Position numbers and translations under genes: made by a program | In this document: positions 35,938 to 44,738 of the stretch, in pieces | Numbering within the stretch: the first letter of the stretch is position 1 | How the letters are laid out: every line of letters begins with the position of its first letter | Origin: Tractidigestivibacter scatoligenes | GTDB taxonomy: Bacteria; Actinomycetota; Coriobacteriia; Coriobacteriales; Atopobiaceae | Length of the DNA: 64,000 nt | Reading direction: 5' to 3' | Assembly: GCF_001494635.1 (NCBI RefSeq) | Contig: NZ_LOJF01000009.1 | Span: forward strand, 434,001 to 498,000 | Notes under the pieces: model-generated | Database searches by the model: none | Seen by the model: only the letters and a program-made list of their open reading frames with translations | Told to the model about the DNA's origin: nothing

Positions 35938-36104
35938 ATGATTGCCCCCAAACCTCAAGCAGCCAACAGGAGGCCGGCCGTCGCCGACCACGCTCGAGCG
36001 TTGTTTGCAAGGGAGAGGTGCGCCATCACGTGCCAGTGGGGGCCTCCGGGGTGGCTTCATCCCTTGCGATAATATCGTACCATGTATGAGAACATTTGTT
36101 CTCG

Positions 36105-38516
36105 TCAGATTCCTGACAGATTTGTGCAAGGCAAGGCGGGAATGTCATATCCGGGCGCATCCGGCCACGAAAGCACGCGTGCCAGCATGCCCTCAACGTC
36201 TAGCACGCCATAGGCAAAGCCCTTGCGAACCAGCTCGTCGGGCACAAACCCGTCGTACTTGTCGAAGCGAGGAACCTCACCGGGATAGACCAGCTCCATG
36301 GGGTCAAGCGGGAGCGCGGCCTCCTCCTTGACCACGCGGTAGAACGTATGCGCATCGGCGCTCATCGTAAACTGCATGAAGTATGGGCGCGAGGAGTCCA
36401 GCCCCTTGAGCCCGAGCTTGTCGGCGCAGCGAATCTTGAGGAAGCGCTCGAGCGCGAGAAACGCGTAGCTCCCCAGCCAGGGCAGAAGACACCATGAGGT
36501 ACCACCCAGGCACACGAGCGGCTCTGACGCCAGATGGGCTAACGACGCCACATGACGCGCCTGCGCCAGCCGGGCGCGCGCATTCGTGCGCAGGTAGGGA
36601 TAGTCGCACGTCTCGCGGAGAACGCCCCGCATGCGCTCGAGCACGCGGGTGTTCACGTCTCCTGCGCATATTCCAAAGTACGCGGGGACCTTGCCCTTAA
36701 CCTGCGTGCACTCGATGAGATGGCGCTTGTAGTCGATCTCCTCGATCACCCAAACGGCGCCCGCAATGGCAATGCGCTCCCCCACGGGCGGCGGCTGCAC
36801 GATGGTCCCCAGCTCCTGGGACTCCGAGCGCACCGTGTACTCCTCGTCCTCGGCAAACGTTGCATAGAAGCGGAAGTCGTTCGTCACGCGCTCGCCCGCA
36901 AGGCCAACGATGAGCCCGCCCGTCTCGGTGCGCTCGATCTGGTCGGTCTCGACGAGGTGCCGCAGCAGCGTGCGATAGTCATCTGCTGTCACGCGATGGA
37001 AGGGCGAGAGGGTAAGCACGCGGCGCGCCAGGTCTGCGGGCAAGAGCTCACCCGTAGAGGCAAGCGTCGCCATGGTCTGGTGGTAGAGGAGGCTGTAGGG
37101 CAGGCCGTCCAGCCGTGGGGGCTCAACCCAGCGCTCCTCCACGTAGAGCTGCACGAGCGCGATACCCTGCAGGAGCTTCCAAGGCACGGTCTCGGGCAGA
37201 AGCGCCCTGGCCTCAGGCTCGTCCTCACGCATCACGAACCACATCTCGCTTGGCTGGCCGCGCCTGCCGGTGCGCCCCATGCGCTGCAGAAACGAGCTCA
37301 CCGTAAACGGCGCGTCGATCTGGAACGCCCGCTCCAAGCGTCCGATGTCGATACCCAGCTCAAGCGTCGAGGTGGTAACCGTGGTGAGGTTGGCATCCTC
37401 GTCACGCATGAGCTCCTCGGCCGTCTGTCTGAAGCTTGCCGAGAGGTTGCCGTGGTGGATGAGGAAGCGGTCCGGCTCCCCCACCGCCTCGCAGTACTGG
37501 CGCAACGTTGTGGTAACGGCTTCGCACTCCTCGCGAGAGTTGGCAAAGACCAGGCACTTGCGGCCACGCGTGTGCTCGAAGACATAGGCAAGGCCAGGAT
37601 CCGCGAAGACGGGCGCCCTGTCAGTGGGAGCCTCGGGTTCCGGTTGCTCCGTCTGGGGCGCAGCGACGCTTGGCGAGACGTCCTCCGCGCGCTCTTCTCG
37701 GCTGGGCACGCGCTCCTCGGCAGCCACCTGCTGGGGCGTCTCGTACGTTGCCTCCGCTGGTTCCGCACCAGCACCGTGCCCAAGCCCATCCTCGCCGCGC
37801 TCCGGCGCCTGCGGACCACTCACGTAGAAGTGCTCCATCGAGAGGCGCCAGCGCTCCTTGGGGGCCTCCAGCCTGGGGATGACGCATCCACGCCCCGTAC
37901 CTGCGGAGAGATACGCGCCCGTTGCCTCTGGGTCGCCGATGGTGGCTGAGAGGCCAATGCGGCGCGGCACCACGCCTGCCAGTCGCGAGAGGCGCTCGAG
38001 GCAGCAAAGCGTCTGGCCTCCACGGTCTCCCCGCAGGAGCGAGTGAACCTCGTCTATCACGACAAAGCGCAGGTCACCAAAGATGTGCGGGATGGCATTG
38101 TGCCGGTGCAGCAGCATTGACTCGAGCGACTCCGGCGTGATCTGCAGGATGCCCGAGGGATGCTTGAGCATCTTTGCCTTGTGCGACTGGGAGACGTCGC
38201 CATGCCAGTGCCACACGGGTATGTTGCCCTCAGCACAAAGGTCCTCAAGACGCAGGAACTGGTCGTTTATCAGCGCCTTGAGCGGGCCAATGTAGACGCA
38301 CCCCACCGAGGCCGGCGGGTCTTCCCAGAGCTCTGTCAGGATGGGGAAGAACGCAGCCTCGGTCTTGCCCGAGGCGGTGGAAGCCGTGAGCAGGACGTTC
38401 TCGTCTGTGTTGAAGATGGCGTCTGCGGCGGCAACCTGCACGGCTCGCAGACTCTGCCAGTCGTGGTCGTAGATGAAGTCCTGGATGAATGGCGCGTAGC
38501 GGTCGAAAGCGTCCAT
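36105..38516 (-). CDS. Lhr-like superfamily 2 DEAD/DEAH-box helicase (BrxHI-type)
   Basis: The 803-aa helicase has Walker A TASTASGKTE (44-53), motif Ia GPLKALINDQ, motif II DEVH (155-158), motif III LSATIGDP, and the second RecA domain with LVFANSRE, IHHGNLS, STLELGIDIG and QRMGRTGRRGQ. The winged-helix and C-terminal parts resemble the Lhr family. An Ala/Glu/Pro-rich insertion (about residues 240-310) separates the RecA domains. It starts seven bases after the ATPase gene and is the third gene of a coupled operon. In BREX/Pgl type 2 loci the equivalent pair is brxD-brxHI. It is expected to unwind DNA or RNA in an anti-phage or repair complex. Confidence 0.85.
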   Translation of the reverse strand: MDAFDRYAPFIQDFIYDHDWQSLRAVQVAAADAIFNTDENVLLTASTASGKTEAAFFPILTELWEDPPASVGCVYIGPLKALINDQFLRLEDLCAEGNIPVWHWHGDVSQSHKAKMLKHPSGILQITPESLESMLLHRHNAIPHIFGDLRFVVIDEVHSLLRGDRGGQTLCCLERLSRLAGVVPRRIGLSATIGDPEATGAYLSAGTGRGCVIPRLEAPKERWRLSMEHFYVSGPQAPERGEDGLGHGAGAEPAEATYETPQQVAAEERVPSREERAEDVSPSVAAPQTEQPEPEAPTDRAPVFADPGLAYVFEHTRGRKCLVFANSREECEAVTTTLRQYCEAVGEPDRFLIHHGNLSASFRQTAEELMRDEDANLTTVTTSTLELGIDIGRLERAFQIDAPFTVSSFLQRMGRTGRRGQPSEMWFVMREDEPEARALLPETVPWKLLQGIALVQLYVEERWVEPPRLDGLPYSLLYHQTMATLASTGELLPADLARRVLTLSPFHRVTADDYRTLLRHLVETDQIERTETGGLIVGLAGERVTNDFRFYATFAEDEEYTVRSESQELGTIVQPPPVGERIAIAGAVWVIEEIDYKRHLIECTQVKGKVPAYFGICAGDVNTRVLERMRGVLRETCDYPYLRTNARARLAQARHVASLAHLASEPLVCLGGTSWCLLPWLGSYAFLALERFLKIRCADKLGLKGLDSSRPYFMQFTMSADAHTFYRVVKEEAALPLDPMELVYPGEVPRFDKYDGFVPDELVRKGFAYGVLDVEGMLARVLSWPDAPGYDIPALPCTNLSGI

Positions 38517-38522
38517 GGCGGC

Positions 38523-39908
38523 CTAGATGTCGAACTCAGCGAACTCGTCCTGCGCGGCTGGGACCTGTCCGCCTCCTGGGCTGGCAAACGACGCCGCGTC
38601 CTGCTCTGCCGGCGCCTTCACCGGCGACGTGAACTGCCCGCTGCCAAGTAGCTGCTCAACCGTAACGCCGGGGTTCTGTGAGAGGATGTCGAGCATCTCG
38701 ACAAAGTCACGGATGACCTCGCGTGGGGTGAGGTGGGTGTCCGCGCCCACGCGGCCGTACTCGGTCTCGAGGAAGCGCACGAGCTCGTCCTGGGTGATGG
38801 TGCGCTGGTACCCAAAGAGCCCCGCGTGGATGTCCGCAAGCTTCTCGACCAGCACCAGCAGCTCCTCATGGGTAAGCGGCTCCAAGCGGATGACTGGCGC
38901 CAGCATGTCCACCAGGCCGTCCTGCGAGAAGCGCCCCTGCGTGAGACGGCTCCGCAGCGCCTCGTACGAGTAGAGGCCGCGACGCCTGTCCTCCACCGCC
39001 TGGGGCGTTCCGCTCATGATGATGCCCAGGTGGTGCGCCTTTCCCTGGAGCGTGTCGTTGTACATGGTGAGCACCTTCTCGTAGTTGTACTGCCTGCTCA
39101 CCGCGTTGGGGATCTTGTAGAGGTTCACCATCTCGTCAAGGAGGATGACAAGCCCCTTGTAGCCTGCCCCCACGAGGAAGGTTGCGAGGATCTTGAGGTA
39201 GTCGTACCAGTCGTCATCACCTATCACGATGCCCACGCCCAGCTCGCGTCTGGCCTCGGTCTTGTTGCGGTACTCGCCGCGGAACCACTTGGTGACGTTT
39301 GCCTTGGTCTCGTCGTCACCCTCGAGGTGGGCGCGCCAGTACATGGTGAGAAGGCGCGCAAAGTCGTAGCCGTGAACCAACTCCTGCACCGAGGCCATGG
39401 TGCCCATGATGCGCCGCTCCATGGCATCGGCGAACGCCAGATCATCCGGGGAAAGACCGTCCTCGAGCGTCACCTGCGACTGCACGTTGGAGACCCAGCG
39501 GTCGAGCACCAGGTTGAGGGCGCCGCCCTCGGGCCTGGTCTTGGTGCTGAGGTTGCGAATGAGCTCCCGGTAAGTGGCGAGACCCTGGCCGCCCGTGCCC
39601 TGCAGGCGCCTCTCGGGCGAGAGGTCTGCGTCTGCCACAACAAAGCCCCTGCCCATGGCATGGTTGCGGATGGTCTGGAGCAGGAAGCTCTTGCCACTGC
39701 CGTAGCGGCCCACAAGAAAGCGGAAGCTGGCGCCACCATCGGCAACGAGGTCGAGGTCGTGCAGGAGCGCGGCAACCTCGCGGTCGCGACCCACGGTGAT
39801 GTAGGGCAGGCCCACGCGCGGAACGACGCCGCCCTTCAGGGAGTTGATGATCACCTGCGCGATGCGCCGAGGAACGCGCGGTGCCTGCTCTGGGGTTGCT
39901 AGCGTCAT
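38523..39908 (-). CDS. P-loop ATPase, BrxD-like (DUF2791 family)
   Basis: The 461-aa protein starts with RRIAQVIINSLKGGVVP and the GRDREVAALLHDL segment typical of the BrxD/DUF2791 ATPases. Walker A is GRYGSGKS (67-74), Walker B is LVILLDEMVNLYK and a sensor-like LGIIMSGTPQAVED follows. These AAA-type ATPases occur in type 2 BREX and in Ter-associated gene clusters, always beside an Lhr-like helicase, as here. The start overlaps the TerB-protein stop by four bases (ATGA). The helicase follows after seven bases. The last 50 residues are a low-complexity Ala/Pro/Gly tail ending in acidic EFAEFDI. Confidence 0.85.
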   Translation of the reverse strand: MTLATPEQAPRVPRRIAQVIINSLKGGVVPRVGLPYITVGRDREVAALLHDLDLVADGGASFRFLVGRYGSGKSFLLQTIRNHAMGRGFVVADADLSPERRLQGTGGQGLATYRELIRNLSTKTRPEGGALNLVLDRWVSNVQSQVTLEDGLSPDDLAFADAMERRIMGTMASVQELVHGYDFARLLTMYWRAHLEGDDETKANVTKWFRGEYRNKTEARRELGVGIVIGDDDWYDYLKILATFLVGAGYKGLVILLDEMVNLYKIPNAVSRQYNYEKVLTMYNDTLQGKAHHLGIIMSGTPQAVEDRRRGLYSYEALRSRLTQGRFSQDGLVDMLAPVIRLEPLTHEELLVLVEKLADIHAGLFGYQRTITQDELVRFLETEYGRVGADTHLTPREVIRDFVEMLDILSQNPGVTVEQLLGSGQFTSPVKAPAEQDAASFASPGGGQVPAAQDEFAEFDI

Positions 39909-41755
39909 GGTTGTAGATATCCTCTCAGGTCTTGCTCGTAGTCCTCGACAAGGGTGGGACCGGCGTCGCCAAACTCCATCACCGTGTCTCCCACGAGGTC
40001 AAAAAGCTTCTCGTTGATTGAGTCGACAAGCATGTCGAGGGACGTTCCCGCGGTGGCAGGGGCCTCCTTGTGAGCGAGAAGCGCGTCGAGAAGGGCACGC
40101 TCTTGCTCGGTGAGGCCGAGGGGCGTCCCTGCAGCCTGCGGCGCGGGTGCAGGTGCCGGCGTCGGAGGCGCAACCGCGGGCTCCACCGCAACGTCACCAG
40201 GAACGTACCCCTCGCGCTCCTCGTCCACCAGGAGCGCCTCGCGTGTGACTGCCGCCGCGCTGCGAATGTTGCCCAGCTTGGAGAGGTCGACCTTGAACCG
40301 ACGCCTCTCGGCCTCCTCCTCGCGCTCGTGCTGCGCCTGGCTTTCCTCCGCAACCATCTTCTGGAGGTAGCGAGGAAGCACCTGCTCCTTGAGGGGATGG
40401 CCAAAGACCCAGTCGATGCGCATCTGGCGATCGATGGCCCGCAGGAGACGCGCCAGTTCGCGGCTTCGCTCGGTGGTGGAGTACGCCTGCCGCTCCACCC
40501 AGCGACCAAAGCGGAAGCTTACCGTCTGGCCGGGGCAAACGCGAACGGTACGCTCGGGGCCTTCCCAGCCGTGCTCAAGCGGAACGCCCGCCAGGGGCGT
40601 GAACGGCCACGACGTGCGGTAGCCCACCAGGCCGTCGACCCATCCCGTCTTCCGGCGACGATTGCAGTGCACAGCCATGCGTCGCGCCACGGCGGCGGCA
40701 ACGGCAGCGAAGGACTCACGATGCGCACGGACGAAGGGCGAGCGAGAGATGTCCATGGTAGAGACGTTGCCCATCGCCACCATGACTTCATCGTCTGTTG
40801 GGGCGGGCACCTTCTCTGCCTGCTGGTCCTTGAGAAGCCCGCGGGCGGAGAGCTCGGCGCGCTCCATGGCCCGCAGCGTCTCAACGCCGGCGCCAAATGC
40901 ACGGTCTGTCTCCGTGACCGTCTGCTGAACGTCAAGACCCATGCAGATGGCGTAGTCGCGCTCCCAGCGTCGGAGGTCCATCGTCACGCTGGGGCCAATG
41001 CCGTGCGCGTCCTGCTCGGCGCAGCGCTGCTCGAGCGCACGTAGGCAGGCGAGAACTTCGGGCCCCGGAGTGGCTCCCACGCCATTTATGAGCTCAAATG
41101 CAAGGATAGTGACGTAGGTTGCCGGCACATCAATGGTCATGCCGCGACGCCAGGCAGCGCGCCAGGTGAAGTACCCGCGAAGCTCTCGGTTGCCAAGATC
41201 CTTGTATGTTGGCAGGTAGCGATAAGGGTGGAACCCCTCAAAGGGCAGGTTGTCCTCAAACTTTGCAGCAAGGCGGGCTTGACGACAGAAGAGCTCGCCC
41301 GGACGCAGATTCTCCTTCTCCAGATGCCGTAGCTCCTGCAGCGTGGGAGGAAGCTCGGAATCTGCAAGCTCCATGCTGTCCTCCGCGAAGAAGGACGGCA
41401 TTACAAATGAGAACGACGGCCATGCAGGCTGCGCAGACTCGGGAACAGCGGACGATTCCCAAGTAGACGAAGAGACGCTCGCTTGCTGGTGCCGCCTCTC
41501 GACGCGCTGCTCGCGGGCATTGCGCGCGGCTTCACGCCCCTCTTGGCGCCGCATTGCGCGCTCGCGAGCAAAGTCTGCGCCCGTACGAAGGATTGGCTGT
41601 TCAGAGTAGGTATTCTGGCTCATCTTAGTGAGGGAGCGCCCGTCCTTCGAGGCAAGAATCTGCTCAATAACCTCCTCGGCACGCGAGCGCGTGCGATTTG
41701 TTGAGTGGCTCGTACCGTCCCCGTCCAACTCGCACCTCCCCGCGCGACGCACCAT
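39905..41755 (-). CDS. TerB_N/TerB_C domain protein, first gene of ATPase-helicase operon
   Basis: The product (up to 616 aa) has a charged N-terminal region, a TerB_N domain around residues 140-235 with RGYFTWRAAWRRG and TILAFELINGVG, a middle alpha-helical region and a TerB_C domain at the end (MLVDSINEKLFDLVGD, then VEDYEQDL). An Ala/Pro-rich linker precedes TerB_C. TerB-type domains are thought to act as metal-linked scaffolds in tellurite/stress systems. Here the protein is coupled to a BrxD-like ATPase and an Lhr-like helicase. The start is uncertain: no good Shine-Dalgarno precedes the outermost ATG at 41755 or the ATG at 41623, but the intervening helical sequence looks coding. Confidence 0.8.
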   Translation of the reverse strand: MVRRAGRCELDGDGTSHSTNRTRSRAEEVIEQILASKDGRSLTKMSQNTYSEQPILRTGADFARERAMRRQEGREAARNAREQRVERRHQQASVSSSTWESSAVPESAQPAWPSFSFVMPSFFAEDSMELADSELPPTLQELRHLEKENLRPGELFCRQARLAAKFEDNLPFEGFHPYRYLPTYKDLGNRELRGYFTWRAAWRRGMTIDVPATYVTILAFELINGVGATPGPEVLACLRALEQRCAEQDAHGIGPSVTMDLRRWERDYAICMGLDVQQTVTETDRAFGAGVETLRAMERAELSARGLLKDQQAEKVPAPTDDEVMVAMGNVSTMDISRSPFVRAHRESFAAVAAAVARRMAVHCNRRRKTGWVDGLVGYRTSWPFTPLAGVPLEHGWEGPERTVRVCPGQTVSFRFGRWVERQAYSTTERSRELARLLRAIDRQMRIDWVFGHPLKEQVLPRYLQKMVAEESQAQHEREEEAERRRFKVDLSKLGNIRSAAAVTREALLVDEEREGYVPGDVAVEPAVAPPTPAPAPAPQAAGTPLGLTEQERALLDALLAHKEAPATAGTSLDMLVDSINEKLFDLVGDTVMEFGDAGPTLVEDYEQDLRGYLQP

Positions 41756-41883
41756 TCGTGGCTAACCATTCTACTCCCTCGCGAGCAGAATGAGAACACG
41801 TGTACGTTGATTTGTGCGCAGGTAACGTTACCGGAGAGCTCAAGCCCCATCGAAACTGACTTGCCGGAGCTGCTCTCGTTCCC

Positions 41884-41958
41884 GAACTACGCACGGTCGG
41901 GATTAAGGTTTGTGTCGACCTGGGCTTTTGCTCGTCTCATCCTCAGCCGTGCGTAATT
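41884..41958. repeat. 75-bp repeated intergenic element, copy 2
   Basis: The stem gaactacgcacgg (41884-41896) pairs with ccgtgcgtaatt (41947-41958) with one mismatch. It aligns end to end, without gaps, with 14391-14465 and shares about three quarters of its bases, with the internal blocks ttaag.tttgtg and ctgggcttttg conserved. Confidence 0.75.
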
Positions 41959-42002
41959 AGAGCGCCTACCGGACCGCCGGGAGCGCTACCCGAGACGCCG
42001 TA

Positions 42003-42402
42003 TTGGCACAATCTAACGGTTGGGATACGGTTTTTCGGGGGAGCCCCGAGTACAAACTAATTAAAGCATTGTTTAACTGCAGGTAGACGATTTGACACTG
42101 GCCTTCAAGCATATAAAGAGTTTAGCAAAAACTGCTGACAACCGGAGGTCTGCTTCCACAGTAGCCCCTTTTACGAATTACTTGGGTGTGTGGAGGATGC
42201 TCTCGGGCGTAAAGGCCGGCTTTTGGAGGGCATCGGGCTGCGACGAAAATCAAACTTCCGGTTGGCAGTAGTTTTTGTTGCATTGCTTATATATCACTTT
42301 ACATACAGCAATTACTTGACCTGCGGTTCAACAATTATTTAATCGATTTGTACTCGGGGCTCCCCCGAAAAACCGTATCCCAACCACCAATCCGTGCCAA
42401 GC
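42003..42402. repeat. 400-bp fold-back palindrome (MITE-like?)
   Basis: A perfect 39-bp inverted repeat (about 42018-42056 with 42348-42386) is embedded in a longer imperfect one starting ttggcac at both ends and extending inward through ttaaa, ttgtt and gcaggt. Further mirrored blocks (caaaaactgctgacaaccgg near 42126-42145 against the 42250-42275 region, and ccttttacg against cgtaaagg) show the whole element is symmetric about 42200. It encodes nothing. As RNA it would form a hairpin nearly 200 bp long. Confidence 0.8.
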
Positions 42403-42518
42403 TACCGAAAATGTTGCCACCACGCACCCTCGTACAGCGTTGTTGTCCCACCTTTGGGGCACAAGAGTGAACGAGGCTGACATATGGATAGGTCGAACCG
42501 GGATTTCGAGGTGCAGCG

Positions 42519-43679
42519 ATGGCCGAGAAGGACAAAGCGGCAGGCACGAGCGCAGACGAAAGCTGGGCACGTCGAGGCGCCACGGCGCTCAGGCGCGCCT
42601 TTGACGTGCGAGAAGGCCGCGCTTCCTGGCCGCAGATCCGCAAACGCTTCGTAGGTGGCTCGAAGCTCGATGGCACGCACATGTGCATCCTCATTGTCGC
42701 CATGCTCATAGCCTCGATTGGCCTCAACACGGACTCCACCGAGGCTATCGTAGGTGCCATGCTCATCTGCCCGCTTATGGGCTCGGTGCTCGCCATCTCC
42801 TACTCCGTTGCCACGGCCGACGTGCGGCTTCTTCGCCACGCCGCCGCCGGCCTGGCGCTCCAAATGGTCATCTGCCTTGCAACCTCCACCATCTACTTCC
42901 TCCTCACGCCCATACCCTTCGAGACCAGCGCACTCCTCGACAACTCGACCCCCACCATCTGGGACCTGCTCATCGCGCTTGCCGGCGGCTTTGCGGGCGG
43001 GCTGGGCAACTCCCGCAAGCAGGAGCCATCAACCCTCATAGCGGGCGTTGCCGTGGCAACTGCCCTCATGCCGCCCCTATGCTCGGCCGGCTACGGCATC
43101 GCGCAGCAGAGCCTTCCGCGCTTTGCCGGCGCGCTCTACGAGTTTGGTGTCAACGTGGTCTTCATTGCGCTTGCCGCAGAGGTTGTGCTGCTCCTCCTGC
43201 ACGTCCCACTCCACCGAGACGTCAACGACGACGGCATAGTGACCCCGCAGGAGAGCGAGGAGGCAGTTGCCATCTCGCATCGGCTGCGCAGACACGTCAT
43301 CATCGGGACGCTTGTCTTTGCAATCCCCTGCCTCATAGTGACCACAGGCGTTGTCCAGGAGACCGTCCAGCAGCATACCAAGAGCTCGGCCGATACCGCC
43401 GCAACAATCTCCCAGACCTCGGACCAGTACGAGACGGCACTCACAACGCAGGAGCTCAAGGCGGTCCAGCCCGAAGTCGAGCGCTACTCCGTGGGAACCG
43501 AGTACGGCTTTGACGCGGGCCCTTCTCAACCAACCAAGCGCATCGTGGCAACGGTCACCAGTAGCCGAACGCTTTCCAAAGACGAACAGGACCGCGCCGA
43601 GGCGCTCGTACGCGTGCACGTGCCCAGCGTGGACGAGGTCCGCTTCGCTATGGACACCGCAAGCCCCAGCACCGAGTGA
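42519..43679 (+). CDS. DUF389 family membrane protein
   Basis: The 386-aa protein shows the DUF389/TIGR00341 core: a 50-residue cytosolic lead, then helices with MLIASIGLNTDSTEAIVGAMLICPLMGSVLAIS (cited in two parts: residues about 61-79 and 80-93), IAGVAVATALMPPLCSAGYGIA and further spans to residue 290, followed by an extracytoplasmic or cytosolic tail. The family is widespread in Actinobacteria and its function is unknown. Its start at 42519 has GAGGTG upstream. It is followed after 51 bp by the LDH-like gene on the same strand. Confidence 0.85.
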   Translation: MAEKDKAAGTSADESWARRGATALRRAFDVREGRASWPQIRKRFVGGSKLDGTHMCILIVAMLIASIGLNTDSTEAIVGAMLICPLMGSVLAISYSVATADVRLLRHAAAGLALQMVICLATSTIYFLLTPIPFETSALLDNSTPTIWDLLIALAGGFAGGLGNSRKQEPSTLIAGVAVATALMPPLCSAGYGIAQQSLPRFAGALYEFGVNVVFIALAAEVVLLLLHVPLHRDVNDDGIVTPQESEEAVAISHRLRRHVIIGTLVFAIPCLIVTTGVVQETVQQHTKSSADTAATISQTSDQYETALTTQELKAVQPEVERYSVGTEYGFDAGPSQPTKRIVATVTSSRTLSKDEQDRAEALVRVHVPSVDEVRFAMDTASPSTE

Positions 43680-43730
43680 GACAATGGGCCGCGTAACACA
43701 ACCATCACACAAGGAGCAGGAGCACAGGAC

Positions 43731-44675
43731 ATGGCAACACATACGACCATCGGCATCATCGGCTGCAGCCACGTGGGAGCGCACGTCGCAAACGCGCTGC
43801 TCGCACAGGGCCTTGCGGACGAGATTCGCCTATCGGACACAAACGAGAAGCTCTGCCGCGCACAGGCGAACGACCTCCTCGACGCCATGAGCTTCTATCC
43901 CCGCCCCGCGCGCGTCGTCGAGTGCGATGACCGCTACGAGGAGCTTGCCTGCTGCGACGTCATTGTCAACGCCGCAGGCCACGTAGACGCCGCCCGCACC
44001 GACCGCGACGGCGAGCTTGTCCCCACCACGGAGGAGCCCAAGAAGTTCGTCCGCCGCATCGAGGACGCGGGCTTCACGGGCATCTGGGTGAGCGTCGCCA
44101 ACCCCAACGACGTGATCGCCACCGAGATACGCGACCTGGCAGACTGCGACCCCCGCCGCGTCCTGGGCTCGGGCACCACGCTCGACTCCGCACGCTTCAA
44201 GCATGCGCTTGCCGGCGCGACCGGCCTCAACCAGGCATCCATCAACGCCTGGATGCTTGGCGAGCACGGCTTCTCTGAGTTTGCCCTGTGGTCGCACGTC
44301 ACCTTTGGCTGCCTCACGCCCGGGGAGCTGGAAGCCCAGACGGGCGTCGCGCTCGACCGCGACGCGCTTGAGATGCAGGCCGTGCGCGGCGGCTACGCCA
44401 CCATGGTGGGCAAGTTCTGCACCGAGTACTCCATCGCCAACGGGACCGTCGCCATCATCGAGGCCGTCCTGGGCGACACCAAACTCGTGACGCCCGTCTC
44501 GACACTGGTCGAGGGCGTCTACGGCGTATCCGGCCACTATGCGTCGCTGCCCTGCGTGATTGGCGCAGGCGGCGTCGAGAAGGTCATCGTCCCCACCATG
44601 ACGCCGCACGAGCAGGAGCGCTGGCAGGCAAGCTGCAAGCACATCGAGGAGAACATCGTCAAGGTCTCCTGGTAG
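43731..44675 (+). CDS. L-lactate/malate dehydrogenase-fold enzyme, atypical active-site loop
   Basis: The 314-aa NAD(P)-dependent dehydrogenase has GIIGCSHVGAHVA (8-20) at the dinucleotide site, the NLLDA-like DLLDAM, SVANPNDV (substrate Asn), GTTLDSARF (Asp and Arg) and GEHGFSE (proton-relay His). The mobile loop normally holding the substrate-specificity residue and the catalytic Arg before GESR is changed to AGHVDAARTDRDGELV. It is therefore an LDH-family 2-hydroxyacid dehydrogenase, perhaps acting on a bulkier 2-ketoacid, rather than a plain L-lactate dehydrogenase. AAGGAGCAGGAG precedes the start. Confidence 0.85.
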   Translation: MATHTTIGIIGCSHVGAHVANALLAQGLADEIRLSDTNEKLCRAQANDLLDAMSFYPRPARVVECDDRYEELACCDVIVNAAGHVDAARTDRDGELVPTTEEPKKFVRRIEDAGFTGIWVSVANPNDVIATEIRDLADCDPRRVLGSGTTLDSARFKHALAGATGLNQASINAWMLGEHGFSEFALWSHVTFGCLTPGELEAQTGVALDRDALEMQAVRGGYATMVGKFCTEYSIANGTVAIIEAVLGDTKLVTPVSTLVEGVYGVSGHYASLPCVIGAGGVEKVIVPTMTPHEQERWQASCKHIEENIVKVSW

Positions 44676-44700
44676 GCCACGCAGCCGGAAGGCGTTGCGA

Positions 44701-44736
44701 AAACGGCGGGGGCGCCACGATGCGCTCCCGCCGTTT
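44701..44736. terminator. Bidirectional terminator between convergent genes
   Basis: aaacggcggg (44701-44710) pairs with cccgccgttt (44727-44736) around a GC-rich loop. The A/T ends give short U-tracts on both strands. It serves the LDH-like gene (plus) and the flippase-like gene (minus), whose stop is at 44739. Confidence 0.75.
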
Positions 44737-44738
44737 CT

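Larger units (their letters stand above)
41756..42518. other. 763-bp intergenic region upstream of the TerB operon
   Basis: This is the largest gap in the window, and its right half is the most AT-rich stretch seen. It contains the second copy of the 75-bp element (41884-41958) and a 400-bp fold-back palindrome (42003-42402). No protein frame with a ribosome site was found. The promoter of the TerB operon must lie in the first 130 bp or within the repeats. Confidence 0.7.

Noticed and set aside
36105-41755. A complete BREX (type 2/Pgl) system
   Set aside because: No pglX methylase, pglZ phosphatase, pglW kinase or BrxC-type large ATPase was found within the window; only the ATPase and helicase types are shared.
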